Source: Phycomyces blakesleeanus NRRL 1555(-) (Eukaryota > Mucoromycota > Mucoromycetes > Mucorales > Phycomycetaceae). From it: 64,000 nt of DNA. The position numbers and the translations under genes are program-made. Shown in pieces: positions 1-11,172 of the stretch. Positions within the stretch are counted from its first letter, which is position 1; each line of letters starts with the position of its first letter. The stretch covers positions 806,001 through 870,000 of the forward strand of contig NW_017265156.1 in assembly GCF_001638985.1 (NCBI RefSeq). The letters are read 5' to 3'. The notes under the pieces are model-generated. The model worked only from the letters and a program-made list of their open reading frames with translations, had not been told where the DNA came from and did no database searches.

Positions 1-1306
1 TTTTATGTCTTGATTGTACAGAACCCTTTCCTTGCATTTTTACCGATATGTAATGTCTATTAGAGTAATATTCTTTTGCTGTATTGTACATCTTGTAATA
101 CAATGTTCTTACTATTGGACGTACAAAGTCAATTGCACACTGTTTCGCACTAAAGACAATCAGTATATATAAAATAACAAAGATGATATTTACTTTTTTT
201 TTCTTTTTGGCTTTCTTTCTTTCAGGATTTGTCAAGGTTTGCATGACTTTAAGCTGGTTTACTCTCCCCAAAAGAAATCGTTAAGAGCATAAGCTTCAAT
301 TGATGAAAGAAAGAAAGAAAAAAAGGTTACGGAAATTTTTGGAAAAAGTACGTTTCCGATTTCCAATAAAGTAATGTCTTATCTAATTATCGTAACAGTC
401 AATCAAAAGAATAAAACACACACCCAAACAAACAAATACCACAAGAGTTTCGTGTGTTTAGGTAAATAGATAAATATTAAATTATCCCCCCTGCCTTTGT
501 ATGCGGTTCTTAATACCCGGTAACTTTCTTGTACTCGTCTTTCCAAAACCACAATAAAAGGAAGAACCCTATTTTACTTTGAAATGTTCTTACTGTTGGA
601 TAAGATGATAACAATAATATATATACATATATATTTTGAATTCGATGGCTATGTTTTGTTTTAAGATTTATTATATGTGTGTATGTATATCTTGCATGAT
701 CTATTTGACGCATCATAGACAAACACATGCATTACATCATAGAGTTACAATGATTGTGCTGTATTTACTGTGGCATATTTTATATATAATATACTTTGAT
801 ATCTATGCTTTAAACATACTAAATATCAAGAGGGAGAAAAAAAGAGTCAATAATGTATTCTCTCCCTTCCTTAACTAAGAAAGCGATATCGATAGAAAAA
901 GGAGTAATGGGCAGAAGGGGCAGCAAAATAAACTAAAAAGCTCTTTTGGGTTTCGGAACAAAACACAACTTTCAAATGGTCTTTTTCTTTGTTTTATTTT
1001 TTTTTCTCTTGCACAATGTTACTTTGTGTACCGGCCAGGTTTTCAAAATGGATTCTATGGGTTCTATTTGATTTTATATGGCTTGGTATAAATTGTTCTA
1101 GTAAACATAACTGAATTCTAGATAACAACAACCAATATTCTGTTTTTATCTGTCGTAATATATATATAGACAAAAAGAGCACTGAAATGAAATGAAATAA
1201 TAATAAAAAAAAGAAAGTCTTTCCATAACCATAGTTTCATTTTCAACACCAATTTCACTGTCAAAAGTCGCACATTATATATATATGTGTGTGTGCCCGT
1301 TTTCAA

Positions 1307-1341
<35 letters not shown>

Positions 1342-3599
1342 ACACCACTTGGCTCTATCATTATGTCCTTTCCATGCAGGTAGAGACCGAGATTCGTCAT
1401 ACAAAATGAACATTGTTCCCACTGGGTCCAGTATTCCCATTTGACCCGTCCCTTGGATCCCAAAGCTGGTCTATTTTATTTCCCGTATCTTTTTTTGGTA
1501 TTCCATATGCCTTATTGGGCAGAAGACGATCTAGTTCTTCTCGATTCATTTGGTAATTTATTTATTTACTTATTTAACTTTTGGCACGGTAGACCGATTT
1601 ATGCCAAGACCACCATTTAGTTCCCATAGTGTCCAAACGAAATCGTGTGTTGCGAAATATACATATATACATATATACATATCGAATGTATTGATATAAT
1701 ATAGTTTCACAGTAGAAAATTACCGTCAGATTTTGATTTTGATTTCTAATCTCGAATAAGCTACATATCAACTTTTTTTTTATGTCACATCTTTCCAAAG
1801 ACTCAACTGAATAAACTTGAGCTTTATCTTCTTACAGATAAAGCAACTATATTATATATATATATATATTTATAAAGTCTAATATGCAGTACAATTATTA
1901 CAAGCTTTGATCGTTGCTTTGACTCTATTGTTTGTATTCGCTCCAAGAGTATAAAATAAGCAAGTAAATAAAATGCTTTTTTTTTGCTTTTGAAGAATCG
2001 AGCTCTTGAGGTTTTGATCATTGTCTATAGAAACCTTTCTCTCTTTAAAATCGCCTTTTCTTTTATATATAAGCTAAAATGTACTCAATTTGAAGTAGAG
2101 GTGATAGGGGGGGTTATTAGATAAGAACTTTAAGATGACCAGTAATCAAAAATATATTAATATATATATATATGTATTTATTGGTTAGTTTTAATTTAAA
2201 TCATTGGGCGATTGGCTTTGTAGTTCCTGTGAAAGCATTTTTGGGTAGTCAAAATGTTGGATTTCCTAGTGATTTTTTTTGACGAACAGTTGATATGTGG
2301 ATCATTTTATGGACCTGTCCATAAATGACATTAGACCCAAAGCAAAAGTAGCACGACTCAAAACTTCTTCTTTTTTATTTTATTGGTGTGGGTAATTGAG
2401 TCGCAAAGAGAGAAAGGAAAGCCTTTCCTTGTCCTCCTATATCTCATACCCTTTTCCAGACCACTTAATATCAAGCGATTATGTTATCAATTAGTCCTGT
2501 CTACTAGTAATACTCAAAAGCAAAAAAAAAAAGAAGTTTCTATGATTGTATATAAGCAGCATAGATAACATAAAAGATATAAACCATTAATTCTTTGTTA
2601 TTGTTGTGAAATTCCAAAAATAGAAATATGGTTTTATGCACAGACCAATTGTGAGTTGTGAGTTGTTGTGATATATATATATATATATATATATATTTAG
2701 GGAACAAATACACACATGCGAATATATAGGTTTACATGTATATGTGTGTTTAATTCTTGTTGCTGTGCACAGTAGTTGGTGCATAAATTTGGGCAGATTA
2801 GAAAGAATAAAAAAAGAATAAATCTTTTTTTTTTTAAAGTTTTTTTTTTATATATAAAAAAAATTGATCAGAATTTTTAGTTAAATGAAAGAAGATCAAA
2901 GTATAATTTGAATTTTCACTTTTAATTATATATTTTATATTTATATGTACATGATTCAATACGCACAAAATGAAAAACAAAACACTTGATATATAAGGTG
3001 TGTGTGGGGTAAATCAAGAATAAATAGAAATTGACAGATTGATTCTCTTGTGATTTTTATTGCTGGTCTGTTGGTGGTGAGTATCGTTATTTGGTTTGGG
3101 TTTGGCAGCTGAAAATCATGGTAGGTATATAGTGCAACGTTTTACTTTTATTTATTATTTCTCTCTCTTTTTATATAAAAATCACAAGAATATATATATA
3201 TAAAAAAATTATGAAAATATAGATTTTGGGGGAGGGTGAAAAGTAGATGGACATGTGAAAAATAAAATCCACATAAAATCAACAACTTTGACTGTGTGTA
3301 GGGAAAAGGATGGGGGAGGAAGAGGAAGGGGGGAGTACAAGAAAGAAAGAAAGAAAGAAAGACATAAATAAAAGTATGTGCGGTTATAGTAGGTGATTCA
3401 ATTCTTTACACTGAATTTTATATAATTGTTCTGGCTTGGTTGGCCTTACTTAATTGGCCTGGTTAGCCTGGTTCGTGAGTTGACTTGTACGACAGGCAGT
3501 ATAGTCGGGTGTCACGTCACTTAATGTCCTTTTCTGTTGATAATCTCATTCCACCGTGTACCTTTTTTTTTTTCGAGCGTTTATTCAATTCAATAATTA
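1..3599. other. AT-rich intergenic region with microsatellites and coding-like scraps
   Basis: No intact gene is visible in this stretch. It carries many homopolymer runs and simple repeats: (CT)n at about 1310-1337, (AT)n at about 2671-2697 and (GAAA)n at about 3340-3360. On the minus strand between about 994 and 1800 there are several short stretches that read like protein but sit in different frames. One is a 50-codon ATG-to-stop frame at 1397-1549 that begins MNREELDRLLPNKAYGIPKK. No splice model joins them. They could be a decayed gene or a lineage-specific gene with introns I cannot resolve. Confidence 0.5.
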
Positions 3600-3601
3600 T
3601 A

Positions 3602-3627
3602 CAGTCACAATCAAAAACGTTTCGACC
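3602..3627 (+). repeat. Left terminal inverted repeat of the Tc1-like element
   Basis: These 26 bp begin CAGTCACAATC and end GTTTCGACC. They are the reverse complement of 4922-4947 except at the third base. A TA immediately precedes them. Confidence 0.95.
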
Positions 3628-3769
3628 TCTGAGCCCAAAAAATGCATGAGAGAAATCATGGCATGTATTCAACATGCAACTGCTCCTCAGTAATAAAAGC
3701 TAAAGCATTCAAACTTCAAATAAAAGATTATATATATGTTTATTATTGAAATATAGAAAAAATAAAAGA

Positions 3770-4840
3770 TCAATATTTTGTATGACCTCCTTTGGCCTCA
3801 ATTACAGCCTGGCATCGATGCTGCATGCTTCCGGCCAAAGTTGACGAAAGTTCGAGACCTATCCTTCGCCACTCTCGTTGCATTACAACCTTCAGATCTT
3901 CAACATTGTTAATACTGGTCCTCCTCTCGTCACTCATGCGCCTCTCGAGAGCCCACCAGATATGCTCGATGGGGTTGAGATCCGGGCTTTGAGCGGGTCA
4001 GTAGTCAAAACCTCGGATCTCATGGCTATCTTTCCACCACCTCGAGTACGACCCAGTATGACAGCTGGCGTTGTCCTCTTGGAACACGAAGCTCCTGGTT
4101 TGTTCCCGCGAAAGATTTTGGAACCAAGGGAGGAAGTTCTGAGCCAAAGTGTTCACGTATTGGTCTTGGTTTACGTTACCATCTAGGAACACCAAAGGGC
4201 CAAAACCACCGGCCCAGAAACAGCTCCAGATCATCACACTACCCTTCCCCCACTTGGTTCCTTCGATGATATTTTCTTCCTTGAACCTTTCACCGACTTT
4301 CCTGATAGCTCTAGCTCCTCCATCATTACGCTCAACTGTGAACCGTGATTCATCTGACCACACTACACCTCTCCACTGGTCATCTGTCCAATTCACATGC
4401 TCACGGGCCCATTCCAGCCTTCTTTTCTTGTGGCTTTCGGTTAAAGCTGGCTTGTGAGCTGCGATATATGATCCGAAGCCCAAACGCTTCAGACAACTGA
4501 TTATTGTCTTTCTGCAGACAAATACCTCCATGTTCTTTAAGGAAGCCCTTAGCCTAGAAAATGAGGCAAAGGGGTCCTTACGAACTATTTGAACAAGGTG
4601 TCTTTCTGTCCTCTCGTCAATCTTTCTAGGTCGTCCGGACCCTTTTCTTGGCTCGAGCGATCCTGTCTCGTCCACTCTCTTAATGATGTACTTGACAGTT
4701 GACAGACTCATGCCAACCACCAATGAAATCTGGGTCGCCCCGTAATTTGCTAAATGCATGTACATGATGCATCCGTATTTATAGGGATCGGCCTTTTCAT
4801 ATGATCCGTGGGTGTTTTCTGATGAATTTGCGTCTTGCAT
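3770..4840 (-). pseudogene. Tc1-like transposase interrupted by one in-frame stop
   Basis: The frame runs 357 codons from ATG at 4840 to TGA at 3770-3772 and is broken only once, by TGA at 3998-4000. The N-terminal half has a paired helix-turn-helix region ending in a GRPRK-type motif (GSGRPRKID). The catalytic half shows WSDESRF (first Asp), QEDNASCH (second Asp) and, beyond the stop, SPDLNPIEHIW (catalytic Glu). The broken codon falls where Tc1 transposases usually have Trp in the DWP motif, so a TGG-to-TGA change is the simplest explanation. Without readthrough the product is 280 aa and lacks the catalytic Glu. Thirty-five residues separate the second Asp from the Glu, one more than in classical DD34E Tc1 elements. 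Any activity would need stop readthrough, which the sequence gives no reason to expect. Confidence 0.93.
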
Positions 4841-4921
4841 GTTGGATTTGATTAATAATATTGGGAGAAAACAATGTTTTTATTTTTATTTTTTCGATTT
4901 TTTTTAGGCATTTTTTGCGGG

Positions 4922-4947
4922 GGTCGAAACGTTTTTGATTGTGAGTG
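4922..4947 (-). repeat. Right terminal inverted repeat of the Tc1-like element
   Basis: This is the partner of 3602-3627, with one mismatch near the outer end, and TA follows at 4948-4949. The transposase start codon (4840) lies about 80 bp inside this end. Confidence 0.95.
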
Positions 4948-5329
4948 TATAGCATTTCATATTATAAAAATAATAGTAACAAAAGAAGAAGCAAAGGGCT
5001 ATAAAATTACTGTGGTTCCAAGAACCGAAATTACAGCCAGCCAAAATTAATGTTGCAGACTAATGAAGAACGACATCGTCAACCAATCATAATCAACTTT
5101 TTCTTAGAAATCATAGATCGCTTAACTCTTCAAAAATGATACCATGTCTCAATCATTTCCTGGCACTTTTTTTTTCTATTAGAAAAATGATATAAAAGCA
5201 GATCCATCTTTTCTTCTTGGTCCAATTTTATTTTATTGCTTTTTTGTTACATCTTTAATATTAGTACAATATTTTATTTTATTTTATTTTATTTGGAAGA
5301 TAGACGTAAAAATGTCATTGATGAAAGTT

Positions 5330-6660
5330 GGGAGGAGGGGTCCTAAAGCCACGGAATATATTGTTTGAAACGATTGCAACCCATACTGAATACTTGAGAA
5401 AGTACGGCCTCTAGTAAAAACCTTCTTGGGCTTACCCAATGTTGACATAACAGCCGAGAATTAAAGACGCTCGAATAAAAGAAGCCAGCGTAAAACGTGA
5501 TTATGCGCGCCATACTGCCCAGGATAAGGCTTAGGCTTTTCGACCTAAAGATTGAAAAAAGTGTTTGGGTACCTCAGCTGCAGCAAAGCAGTTGAGTATA
5601 TTTACATTCAAACTGCTCAGAGATGGGTTAAGCAATACAACATATGTCTTGATATTATTCATTATTCTGCGTTTTTTTAAGCAAGTTGGTCGTAAATGCA
5701 TCTTGAGTGAAGAACATAAACTGGCTGCTAATCAATTTTATTGATATTAATCCTTCGATCACTATTCCTGTTTCTGTTTTCCAAGAGACCGAGTATTTAT
5801 TGAAGGAATTCAAGGATCTTAAAGTTTCACGTACCACGGCTCATAATTTCATGAGAAGCGAATATAATCTCTCATTTTGAAGAAAGCTTACCTTTCATTC
5901 TGTCGAAAGAAACAGTACCTGAAAATATTGAGGAGCAGTACGATTGGATTTGTAACAAAAAGGAAATACAAGCGTGAGTCTCCTGACGAACTTTGTATGT
6001 ATGTATCTGTGTTTTTGGTCTTCTTGACGAATCTGCATTTGATATCAATACTTGGTAGCGAGTTGGGATTCTTGCTATCATTTACATTTCAGATAAAGCA
6101 AGTGTTGCTTCTTTTTTTTTATGATACCCTTCTAACCTCTCCTTTATCTTTACCAATGTTGACATTTTATTTGAAATCGTTCTGGCGATGGGTCCATGCC
6201 ATACAACACGCAGTTTCTCTTTGATGGAAGATCCTTTCGCGAAAAAAGTTCGCATATCTGAGTTACATTCGTCGTCTACATACTTTATATCTCCGCATAT
6301 GTATTTTCTTTAAAATTGCTTTACAAAGCACTCTCTAAATGCTCGGTATTTAAAATGCCTCGAAAAGTCTTAAAGATATGCAATACCTTATCTGGAAGTC
6401 ATAGCCATCCGATCTGAAACTTCTCATATATAATTTCAACAGAATTCTATCTGTAACTTCCAAACAAGGATTCTGAACCCTCCCAAGAGGTACAAGGAAC
6501 CAATTGTAACACTAAAGGTTTTATACCAAGTATCTATTGGCCTGTAGAAAGGTGTCGCAAGGCGCGAAACTTAACGACGAAAGTTGAAATGTCGGATATT
6601 TAAATACTGCCATTTGTTCACAGTGATATGTACGACGTTTTGGTTCTTGGAACAGATCAT
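5330..6660 (+). pseudogene. Heavily decayed DDE-type transposase relic
   Basis: Coding-like pieces in shifting frames run left to right with many stops. The best preserved are a helix-turn-helix-like stretch around 5760-5870 (LKEFKDLKVSRTTAHNFM), a following ERN-type segment near 5880-5960, and LLDESAFDIN at about 6022-6052. The last of these resembles the first catalytic Asp motif (F-I/L-DESAFHIN) of DDE-superfamily transposases common in Mucoromycota. The region is more GC-rich than its surroundings. I see no terminal repeats and no intact frame, so the edges are approximate. The family assignment rests on motif resemblance by eye. Confidence 0.6.
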
Positions 6661-7342
6661 ATTATAAATATATAAAGAAGAATAAAAAAGACAATGAAAC
6701 TATTCACAAATTGATTGGACAGCAATAGTTTTCAAAGGCAAAGAAAGAAAGAAAGAAATAAAAAAAAATATGTAGATACAAATACATCAGATTCACTAGT
6801 GAATTTATTAATATTTTGTATAAGTTGGCATGCATGCATACATACATACATCACATCAAACAATAAGACACATACATAATGTTGGAGACCATTATATAAA
6901 GTACCATAAATCGAAAACAAAACAAAAGTTTGAATTGGAATTACAGTTACAATTTTCAAATTGGAAACTATAATTTTGGCTGGCTGTCTGGTGGTGATTA
7001 GAGAAAGAGTGCGTGTTGATTGGACCGATAAGGAACCGTAAATAGTTATGAATGAATATTTTTTTTATTATTATTATTAATTCTTTTTGGTGTACACCAG
7101 TAAATCTTGCGCCATCCAATAGGTTGTCTGTGAGTGAAACCATGAAGGGATTCAATAAGGAAAGCTCAATTCAGTGACTCACCACTTCTAACATCTATTT
7201 TTTTTTTATATTATTACACTTCAATTCCTTCCCTCACCCCCCACACACACATATATAAACATATACCACCACTACTACGATTACTACTAATAATAATACT
7301 AGTATCACTAAGATCCCTAGTATCACTACTATCGCTGACATT

Positions 7343-7373
<31 letters not shown>

Positions 7374-7744
7374 TCTTTAAATATGTACATGTACATACAT
7401 ATACATGTATAGTAATAAAAGTAAGGCAAAGTAAAAAAAAAGTAAGCTTATAATAAGGTTAATCTTAATATTCTTTTAAATAAAAACTCTATTATACTAT
7501 TGTCATGGCAACTAATTCATCATATATATATAAAAAGACATATAAAATACTAATAGAAGAAGAACACATCAATATTTATATAGAAATTTATATATATATA
7601 TATATATATGAAGCGTGAATTTAAAATTAGTGTGCCAAAAATCTGAATAGCCAACCTTATTTTTATATATTATTATATATAAAAAAAATTAAAAAAAAAA
7701 AAGAAAAGTTGTCAACCCCAATAAACAAGACCTTTTTACACACC
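6661..7744. other. Intergenic AT-rich spacer upstream of the GATA gene
   Basis: Simple repeats dominate (TA, GT and poly-A/T runs). A short coding-like stretch lies on the minus strand near 7085-7155 but has no supporting gene structure. No gene or RNA is recognised. Confidence 0.5.
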
Positions 7745-7790
7745 TCTCTTTCTCTTTCTCTTTCTCTTTCTCTTTCTCTTTCTCTTTTGT
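7745..7790 (+). promoter_or_regulatory. Pyrimidine (TTTCTC)n tract upstream of the GATA gene
   Basis: A hexanucleotide CT array ends about 130 bp before the start codon at 7921. CT-rich blocks just upstream of coding sequence are a common feature of filamentous-fungal promoters near transcription starts. Assigning that role here is inference, and the tract could simply be a microsatellite. Confidence 0.4.
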
Positions 7791-7920
7791 TTTTCTTTAT
7801 AACCCACTTCCTGCTCTTTTGCTTGGTTGCTTGGTTGCATTTTATTTTATTTTACTTTTTATTTTATATTGTTATTTTCTATTGATTTATTTTATATTTT
7901 ATATTTTATATTTTTGGCCA

Positions 7921-9423
7921 ATGAACGATACTGAGGATTATCTTTTGATGCCTTCGACGGATCTCTACTTTGAAAAGGATCCTCTGCTGGCAAACTTGTT
8001 CCATGATCCATTGCCCTCGCCAACATCAGAGTCCAATTTCCCCTCACCCCAGAGTGCCACTGATGATTCCTCAATCCAAAGTCCCCTAGAGCAGTCCCCA
8101 GATGGCTTCTTTCTCCAGAATCTACCCGTAGCTGTCCTTGAATCTCTCTCTCTCCTCTACCAACAACAGCACCAGCACCAGCAGCAACAACAACAACAAC
8201 AACAACAGCAGCAGCAAGAAACTCAGGCACATGAAACCAACACTCATCATCTTAATCAAATCTCATTGGATTCTGCTATCGAAGACTTTGAACAATTTGT
8301 CAGATTTGAAGAAGATGGCAGCAATGCTCAGCAACAACATAATATGAATTTGAATTTGAATTTGAATTTGAATCATATTATCCAGGAAACCGAAACACTT
8401 CTCTCACAACATCAACAAGAAAAGGAGGCCAAGGAGGCCAAGGAAGCCCAGGAAGAAAAGGAATATCTTGCCTCATTTTCTGCCTTGACTTTGCCCGCTC
8501 AGCAGGTACCTCTTGCCAAAAAGAACAAGTCTAGCCGCCCACCACGCCAGCTCGAGTGTTTCAATTGTCATGTCACCAAGACCCCCCTGTGGCGCCGTAC
8601 TCCTGATCGAGCACATTCGTTGTGCAATGCGTGTGGATTATACTACAAGCAATACAGTACCCACCGTCCTCTCCACATCCGCCAAAAGCAGCCTACACCA
8701 GCATCACCCTCAAAGTCGTCTCTGCCGACACCCCCAACCTCAGCTGCCGATCTGACCCGCCCTCTCCAGCCTGCCCCTCTCCATCCCTCTCAGCAACACT
8801 CGCACTGTGTCAGTTGCTTGCAGAAATCCAGCCCTGTCTGGCGCAAGAACGAACGTGGTGAACCAGTCTGCAACACCTGTGGACTCTATCCAAAGCTCTC
8901 ACCAGCAGTATCTGGCATATCTTCGCCTCTCTCTCAATCTCTATCAACATTGACATCCACACAGCGCGACCGTCCTCTGGCCATTCGTAAGGACTCGCTC
9001 AAGAGAGAGCGTGATTGGGAATCTACAGCTGATCAAGACAATCAGGAAGGAGGGTCTGAAGAGTCATCAGAGAAAGAGACAGCAGAGACAGAGACAGAGG
9101 CAGAGACAGAGGCAGAAAAGAAGAAGAATAAGAAGAAGAAGACTGATGAAAAGTTATCAACCAATGTTGAGATCCAGAACACTCCTTCTATTGGTACTCC
9201 TTTGGCTACACCTGTCTTGGCGTGTTTCCAGTCTTCTAGTTCGATTGCCTTGCCTTCTCCTCCAATTCAATCCAACAAGGAGTGGTCCGAGTTTGATGAC
9301 TCGAGATTCAAGGGACTCTTGAGCAGAATGAATCCTCAACAGATGCATGGGTTCTTGGGTATGTTGGAGAGAAGATGCCAGATCCTCCGCTCTCTTCTTT
9401 ACTCGGATGTCAACCACAATTAA
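7921..9423 (+). CDS. GATA-type transcription factor with two zinc fingers
   Basis: A single exon encodes 500 aa and the product is predicted to be a nuclear DNA-binding regulator. The open frame extends upstream to 7819, but only through TTG codons and T/A-rich sequence, so the first ATG at 7921 (MNDTEDYLLMP) is chosen. In order, the protein has a Ser/Pro-rich acidic N-terminus, a polyglutamine tract (about residues 80-100), an (LN)n run, a KEAKEA-rich stretch, then finger 1. Finger 1 (CFNC...CNACGLYYKQ) has 18 residues in its loop, and the basic tail HRPLHIRQKQ follows. Finger 2 (CVSC...CNTCGLYPK) has a 17-residue loop, and its RPLAIRKDSLKRER basic segment comes about 30 residues later. A Glu/Lys repeat region and a conserved-looking C-terminus (FKGLLSRMNPQQMHGFL) close it. 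Siderophore-type GATA repressors also carry two fingers, but both with 17-residue loops, so this is not a clear SRE orthologue. Target genes are unknown. Confidence 0.93.
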   Translation: MNDTEDYLLMPSTDLYFEKDPLLANLFHDPLPSPTSESNFPSPQSATDDSSIQSPLEQSPDGFFLQNLPVAVLESLSLLYQQQHQHQQQQQQQQQQQQQETQAHETNTHHLNQISLDSAIEDFEQFVRFEEDGSNAQQQHNMNLNLNLNLNHIIQETETLLSQHQQEKEAKEAKEAQEEKEYLASFSALTLPAQQVPLAKKNKSSRPPRQLECFNCHVTKTPLWRRTPDRAHSLCNACGLYYKQYSTHRPLHIRQKQPTPASPSKSSLPTPPTSAADLTRPLQPAPLHPSQQHSHCVSCLQKSSPVWRKNERGEPVCNTCGLYPKLSPAVSGISSPLSQSLSTLTSTQRDRPLAIRKDSLKRERDWESTADQDNQEGGSEESSEKETAETETEAETEAEKKKNKKKKTDEKLSTNVEIQNTPSIGTPLATPVLACFQSSSSIALPSPPIQSNKEWSEFDDSRFKGLLSRMNPQQMHGFLGMLERRCQILRSLLYSDVNHN

Positions 9424-10533
9424 CTGAAGATTGAAGAGCTTTCTTTATATTTTATATTTTTCTTTTTTCTTTTATGTATTTATCTTCTTCTGTCTGATAT
9501 ATTTTTCTTCGGCCTTTTTTATTTTTATTTTTTATTTTTATTTTTATTTTTATTTTTCTTTTATCTTGTTAAGAAAGATAGCAACAAAAAAAGAAAATCA
9601 AAAGTAATATAAGAATAATAGTAGAAATAATAGCCCTGTATATGTTCAACACATACCATACATCATCATTTTCTTCTTCTTATTTTTATTCTTTTTTTTA
9701 TTTTTTTTATTTTCTTAAAAAAAAAAAAAGGGGGAATTTATTTAAGAGGAAAATTTTTTTTGACTAATCCCTATAACTAAAAAATCCAATTTTTTATTTT
9801 ATTTTATATATTTCATTTTTTTTTTCTTCTTCTCTATATATACCGTTCAACACATCACATACAAAACAACAACATAATTTCTTTTCTTTTTTTTTTTTAT
9901 AATAAAAATATATACACATCTTTTTTGTGTCTATCTTATTTATATATATATATATATATAAAAAACACTACTTTATTTTGGCTCATATTTCTATCTCTCT
10001 CACTCTTTTTTTTTTTTGCTGGTATTTAAATATTATCCAAAAAAGGAAATTATTGTACAATTCAGTCAAACCACCAAAAAAATATATATAGCACACAAAT
10101 GAATCTACGTTATCTACAATAATTTTTTTTTAAAATTATTCTTTGTCCTCTATTCGGACATTATATATTCAAAGTGGCGATTTAAATATAATCAGAAATT
10201 ATAGACAAGAAAAAAAATATATATATGTGCATCTTTGTATTTACCTGTGCTACACATGCACAAGCAAATATATTCATATTTTTATATTATAGCCTTTAAA
10301 TTTTAGCCCTAATTTATCTAATTATTATTGTATAAATTGCTTTTCAACCATAAAGTAATCTTGAGTACTTTATTTTATTTTATTTTAATATCTACCATAT
10401 ACATTCAACTCTATTTCATGTAGTAAAGTATAATGCAAGTTAATGTAATGCAACGCAGTGCAGTGCAATGTAGTGTTTAGTGTTGTTCAATTGTAATAAA
10501 GCATATTGTATCAAATACATAGAATATTTTTTT
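9424..10533. other. Convergent intergenic region between the GATA gene and the 212-aa gene
   Basis: It is nearly all T/A-rich tracts, including repeated TTTTTAT units near 9510-9560 and (TA)n near 9940-9960. Both flanking genes end here, so it should hold their 3' UTRs. An AATAAA at about 10495-10500 lies just past the minus-strand gene's stop but on the opposite strand. No other feature is seen. Confidence 0.5.
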
Positions 10534-11172
10534 TTATAGCTGTGGGCGGCGGATAATTAACTGCAAATCAATGCCAAATAGATCTTTGCATTGCATTCTA
10601 TAGCGTTCAAAGTGGGTTCTAACTTTCTGTTCTTCTCTGGTCTGGGCAGCAAACGTCGTCACCACGCATCCTCGCCGACTGTCCACATACGCAACCTCTA
10701 GCATTGTCAAAATATCTTGTTCTGACCTTGGTAACGATCCTGGATAATCAAGAATCCTAGCCAGTCTGTCCTCACCAATAGTCGATCCACAACTCCACAG
10801 TTCATCCACAATTCTATTCTTATCTTTATTTTCATGGCATTCAACAAGATCCACAATCAATCCACCTGTCAAATTCATCTCCTCACTTTCCAGGCAACCC
10901 AATACTCTGGTCCGCAGACCCAATTCGTCTGCCAAGGGGTCGATAACCTTTTGTCTGTAAAGTCCGTTCATTCGCTCTGGGCAGCTAAACTGAACCAGCA
11001 CACATGGCTTCAGTCCAGCAACCACAAACCCTATTTCTCCATACAGCAAGCAATCTTCAAGCGTCTGGCTGCCGTTGTCTGTGATCATCTTTCTGTCTTG
11101 TGGCGACATACCATTAAAGAACTCCACCTCAGCTACTGCATATCGAGCCAACCCTTCCCTGACACTATACAT
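10534..11172 (-). CDS. Conserved-looking hypothetical protein, 212 aa
   Basis: A single-exon frame starts at ATG 11172 (MYSVREGLARYAVAEVEFFNG). Upstream codons stay open only from a TTG, so this ATG is preferred. The composition is that of a real folded protein: no low-complexity runs, balanced charged and hydrophobic residues, and several Cys (for example GLKPCVLVQFSCPERMNG and LWSCGSTIGEDR). GC content is clearly above the neighbouring spacers. The C-terminal half contains an ILDYPGSLPRSEQDILTMLEVAYVD stretch and ends LFGIDLQLIIRRPQL. There is no signal peptide, membrane segment or motif I recognise. The DUF1764 gene is divergent, with its start about 730 bp away. I do not recognise the family. 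Confidence 0.75.
   Translation of the reverse strand: MYSVREGLARYAVAEVEFFNGMSPQDRKMITDNGSQTLEDCLLYGEIGFVVAGLKPCVLVQFSCPERMNGLYRQKVIDPLADELGLRTRVLGCLESEEMNLTGGLIVDLVECHENKDKNRIVDELWSCGSTIGEDRLARILDYPGSLPRSEQDILTMLEVAYVDSRRGCVVTTFAAQTREEQKVRTHFERYRMQCKDLFGIDLQLIIRRPQL

Larger units (their letters stand above)
3602..4947 (-). mobile_element. Tc1/mariner-like DNA transposon with TA target duplication
   Basis: A 1346-bp element lies between two TA dinucleotides (3600-3601 and 4948-4949), the duplication expected of the Tc1/mariner superfamily. Its ends are 26-bp inverted repeats that match at 25 of 26 positions. After a short non-matching gap the two ends resemble each other again (CAAAAAATGC on each side). 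One transposase reading frame fills the element on the minus strand. The intact ends and single lesion in the transposase suggest a recent insertion. It could still be mobilised in trans by an intact relative, if one exists. Confidence 0.95.

Noticed and set aside
7819..7920. N-terminal hydrophobic extension of the GATA protein
   Set aside because: It opens at a TTG and is encoded by repetitive TTTTATTTTATA sequence typical of 5' UTR. The first ATG at 7921 fits better.
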